Shown piece by piece: positions 62,949 to 64,000 of a stretch of DNA of 64,000 nt. The first letter of the stretch is position 1. Every line of letters begins with the position of its first letter. The notes under the pieces are model-generated. The model saw nothing but the letters and a program-made list of their open reading frames with translations. It was not told the origin of the DNA and searched no databases. The translations under genes were made by a program, and so were the position numbers. The DNA lies in contig CAXXTQ010000002.1 in assembly GCA_963665005.2 (NCBI GenBank), positions 1-64,000 of the forward strand, read 5' to 3'. Origin of the DNA: G963665005 sp963665005 (GTDB lineage Bacteria; Bacillota; Clostridia; Christensenellales; SZUA-584).

Positions 62949-63310
62949 TAGATACCTCCATAAAACCATTCCAGTATGTGCGGCACAAATATAATAATTC
63001 CTATTGCCGCAGAGAAAATCGAAAACACCAGCGTAGCGCCGGCGGCGATATCCTTTGCTTTTTTGGCTAAAACTTTATACTGATTTGTTTGTAGGTCTAC
63101 TGCGCTTTCTATAGCGGTATTAACCATTTCAAGGCTTATAACAACACCGCAGCATATAAGAATTACCGCCCATTCTATGCCCGAAAGCCTGACGATAAAT
63201 CCAAGAGCCGCTGCCAGTATAAAGCAGACAATAATAATGCGGAAATTGTTCTCTGTTAAAAAGACAAGCTTGATTCCGTTTACCGCATTTTTTAATGATT
63301 TTAAAACCAT
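62948..63310 (-). CDS. dgkA: diacylglycerol/undecaprenol kinase
   Basis: 120 residues with three membrane helices. The DgkA signature is visible as VISLEMVNTAIESAVDL and the following LAKKAKDIAAGATLVFSI; these Glu and Asp residues bind the metal and ATP. In Gram-positive bacteria this enzyme phosphorylates undecaprenol to recycle the wall-lipid carrier. The usual neighbours ybeY and era are absent. Confidence 0.88.
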   Translation of the reverse strand: MVLKSLKNAVNGIKLVFLTENNFRIIIVCFILAAALGFIVRLSGIEWAVILICCGVVISLEMVNTAIESAVDLQTNQYKVLAKKAKDIAAGATLVFSIFSAAIGIIIFVPHILEWFYGGI

Positions 63311-63425
63311 TTAACCATTACCCCGCTATATAATAAGTATTAAACTGTATTGTGCTCATACAAAAAACATTATATACAAATACGCAGCGATGTCAAGTAT
63401 ACTTTACACCGCATACTACAAAAAA

Positions 63426-63453
63426 AGGGCTTGCACAATTATGTGTAAACCCT
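63426..63453 (-). terminator. terminator of the beta-propeller gene
   Basis: AGGGTTTACACA pairs with TGTGCAAGCCCT on the minus strand, apart from one central mismatch, and seven T residues follow. It lies 18 bases after the stop of the gene at 63472. Confidence 0.7.
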
Positions 63454-63471
63454 CATTTTTTAAGCGGAGTT

Positions 63472-64000
63472 TTATTCTATCTCTATAAAATATATCTTTT
63501 GTTTTCTTGTCCCTACCACAATCATGTTGTCATATATAGCAGGTGTAGATTCAAAGTTGATACCTTCGCCCATATTCAGCTTATCCACTTCACTGCCCGT
63601 AGCACCGTCGATAAGCGCGATATCGCCCGCCTTGTCGCACTGCACGATATAACCCTTGCCATCTTCTGTGTACACGGGTACAGGAGAAGACGGAGACCAT
63701 CCGGCAATATCCATATCATACTCCCAAACCTGCACACCTGTTAGTTTATCAAGCGCGACAAGCCTGCTTGTCGTAGAATCTCCTTTAACCTCTTGCGTTA
63801 TATTGAATATTATCAGCCCTTCCATGCTCGTACCGTCTTTTCCAAGCACAGGAGAAGCAAGTATTCCGCCGTCAACACTGCCAGACCTAACGGTATATTT
63901 CTCCTCCCAGATAATCTCTCCGGTCATACCGTCAAGTTTACGGGCATATGCCGTGTCCGAGCTTCCATTCTTTCTTACATCCTCGTCATATTCACATCCT
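63472..64000 (-). CDS. PQQ-type beta-propeller repeat protein (partial, continues past the window)
   Basis: The C-terminal ~176 residues are in the window and the frame remains open to position 64000, so the start lies outside. Propeller-blade repeats are visible: ARKLDGMTGEIIWEEKY, LVALDKLTGVQVWEYDM and IALIDGATGSEVDKLNM, each with the W/Y-containing strand and GxxxW-like turns of PQQ repeats. The protein ends IYFIEIE. Such proteins are usually extracellular and non-enzymatic in Bacillota. No signal peptide can be judged from this part. Confidence 0.8.
   Translation of the reverse strand, partial: GCEYDEDVRKNGSSDTAYARKLDGMTGEIIWEEKYTVRSGSVDGGILASPVLGKDGTSMEGLIIFNITQEVKGDSTTSRLVALDKLTGVQVWEYDMDIAGWSPSSPVPVYTEDGKGYIVQCDKAGDIALIDGATGSEVDKLNMGEGINFESTPAIYDNMIVVGTRKQKIYFIEIE

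Noticed and set aside
1..64000. CRISPR arrays or prophage genes
   Set aside because: No regularly spaced repeats, cas genes, capsid, terminase or integrase were seen on either strand.

Overview
The window reads as chromosome of a low-GC, anaerobic, probably spore-forming Clostridia member (Bacillota). The evidence is LL-diaminopimelate aminotransferase, an oxygen-independent NadA/NadB/NadC route, an NfnAB ferredoxin:NADP oxidoreductase, DUF4364 and DUF2164 proteins, a piece of spoIIID, AGGAGG-type ribosome binding sites and Gram-positive lipoprotein signals. No rRNA, CRISPR array or prophage is visible. Two tRNA genes (Gln-CUG, Val-GAC) are present.

Layout: (1) 1-4100 is a scrapyard of mobile elements and gene ends: an IS1634-type transposase, a gcvPB tail fused to a truncated IS1182-type transposase, a truncated spoIIID and an IS200-type tnpA fragment. 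(2) 4150-18980 is carbohydrate cluster 1. A leftward operon encodes a degenerate RbsA-like ATPase, a lipoprotein binding protein, RbsA, RbsC, a zinc dehydrogenase, two TIM-barrel epimerases, a VOC protein, an SDR and an FGGY kinase. A YesN/YesM-type response regulator and histidine kinase diverge from it. (3) 19050-39860 is ordinary chromosome: thioredoxin with a Crp-family regulator, an aldehyde dehydrogenase, a BceRSAB-like module, typA, sbcDC, aroE-dapL, a LysM protein and the nadABC operon. (4) 40310-53145 is carbohydrate cluster 2, with the same plan but diverged transporter and regulators. It lies between two copies of the 3' end of the tRNA-Gln gene (39905 and 54824; the intact tRNA is at 55100), so it looks like an island inserted between nadC and tRNA-Gln. 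(5) 55100-64000 is chromosome again: tRNAs, a QueG-like Fe-S protein, DUF4364, an AEC transporter, a CPBP protease, a Dabb protein, cobT, nfnAB, dgkA and a beta-propeller protein.

In each cluster a sugar or polyol is probably bound by the lipoprotein, imported by the RbsA/RbsC transporter, oxidised and epimerised to a ketose, and phosphorylated by the FGGY kinase. The kinase, SDR and VOC genes are almost identical between clusters (two direct repeats of 1663 and 1191 bp), whereas transporter, binding protein, sensor, regulator and degenerate ATPase have diverged. This suggests one shared downstream pathway fed by two uptake and sensing modules.

The most unusual feature is that each cluster carries a 469-residue RbsA-like protein whose ATPase motifs are largely destroyed. 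In cluster 2 its start overlaps the stop of the sensor kinase gene, and that kinase has two membrane helices but essentially no extracellular sensor domain. In cluster 1 it is the first gene of the transport operon, divergent from the two-component genes. I propose that this pseudo-ATPase links the transporter to the two-component system.
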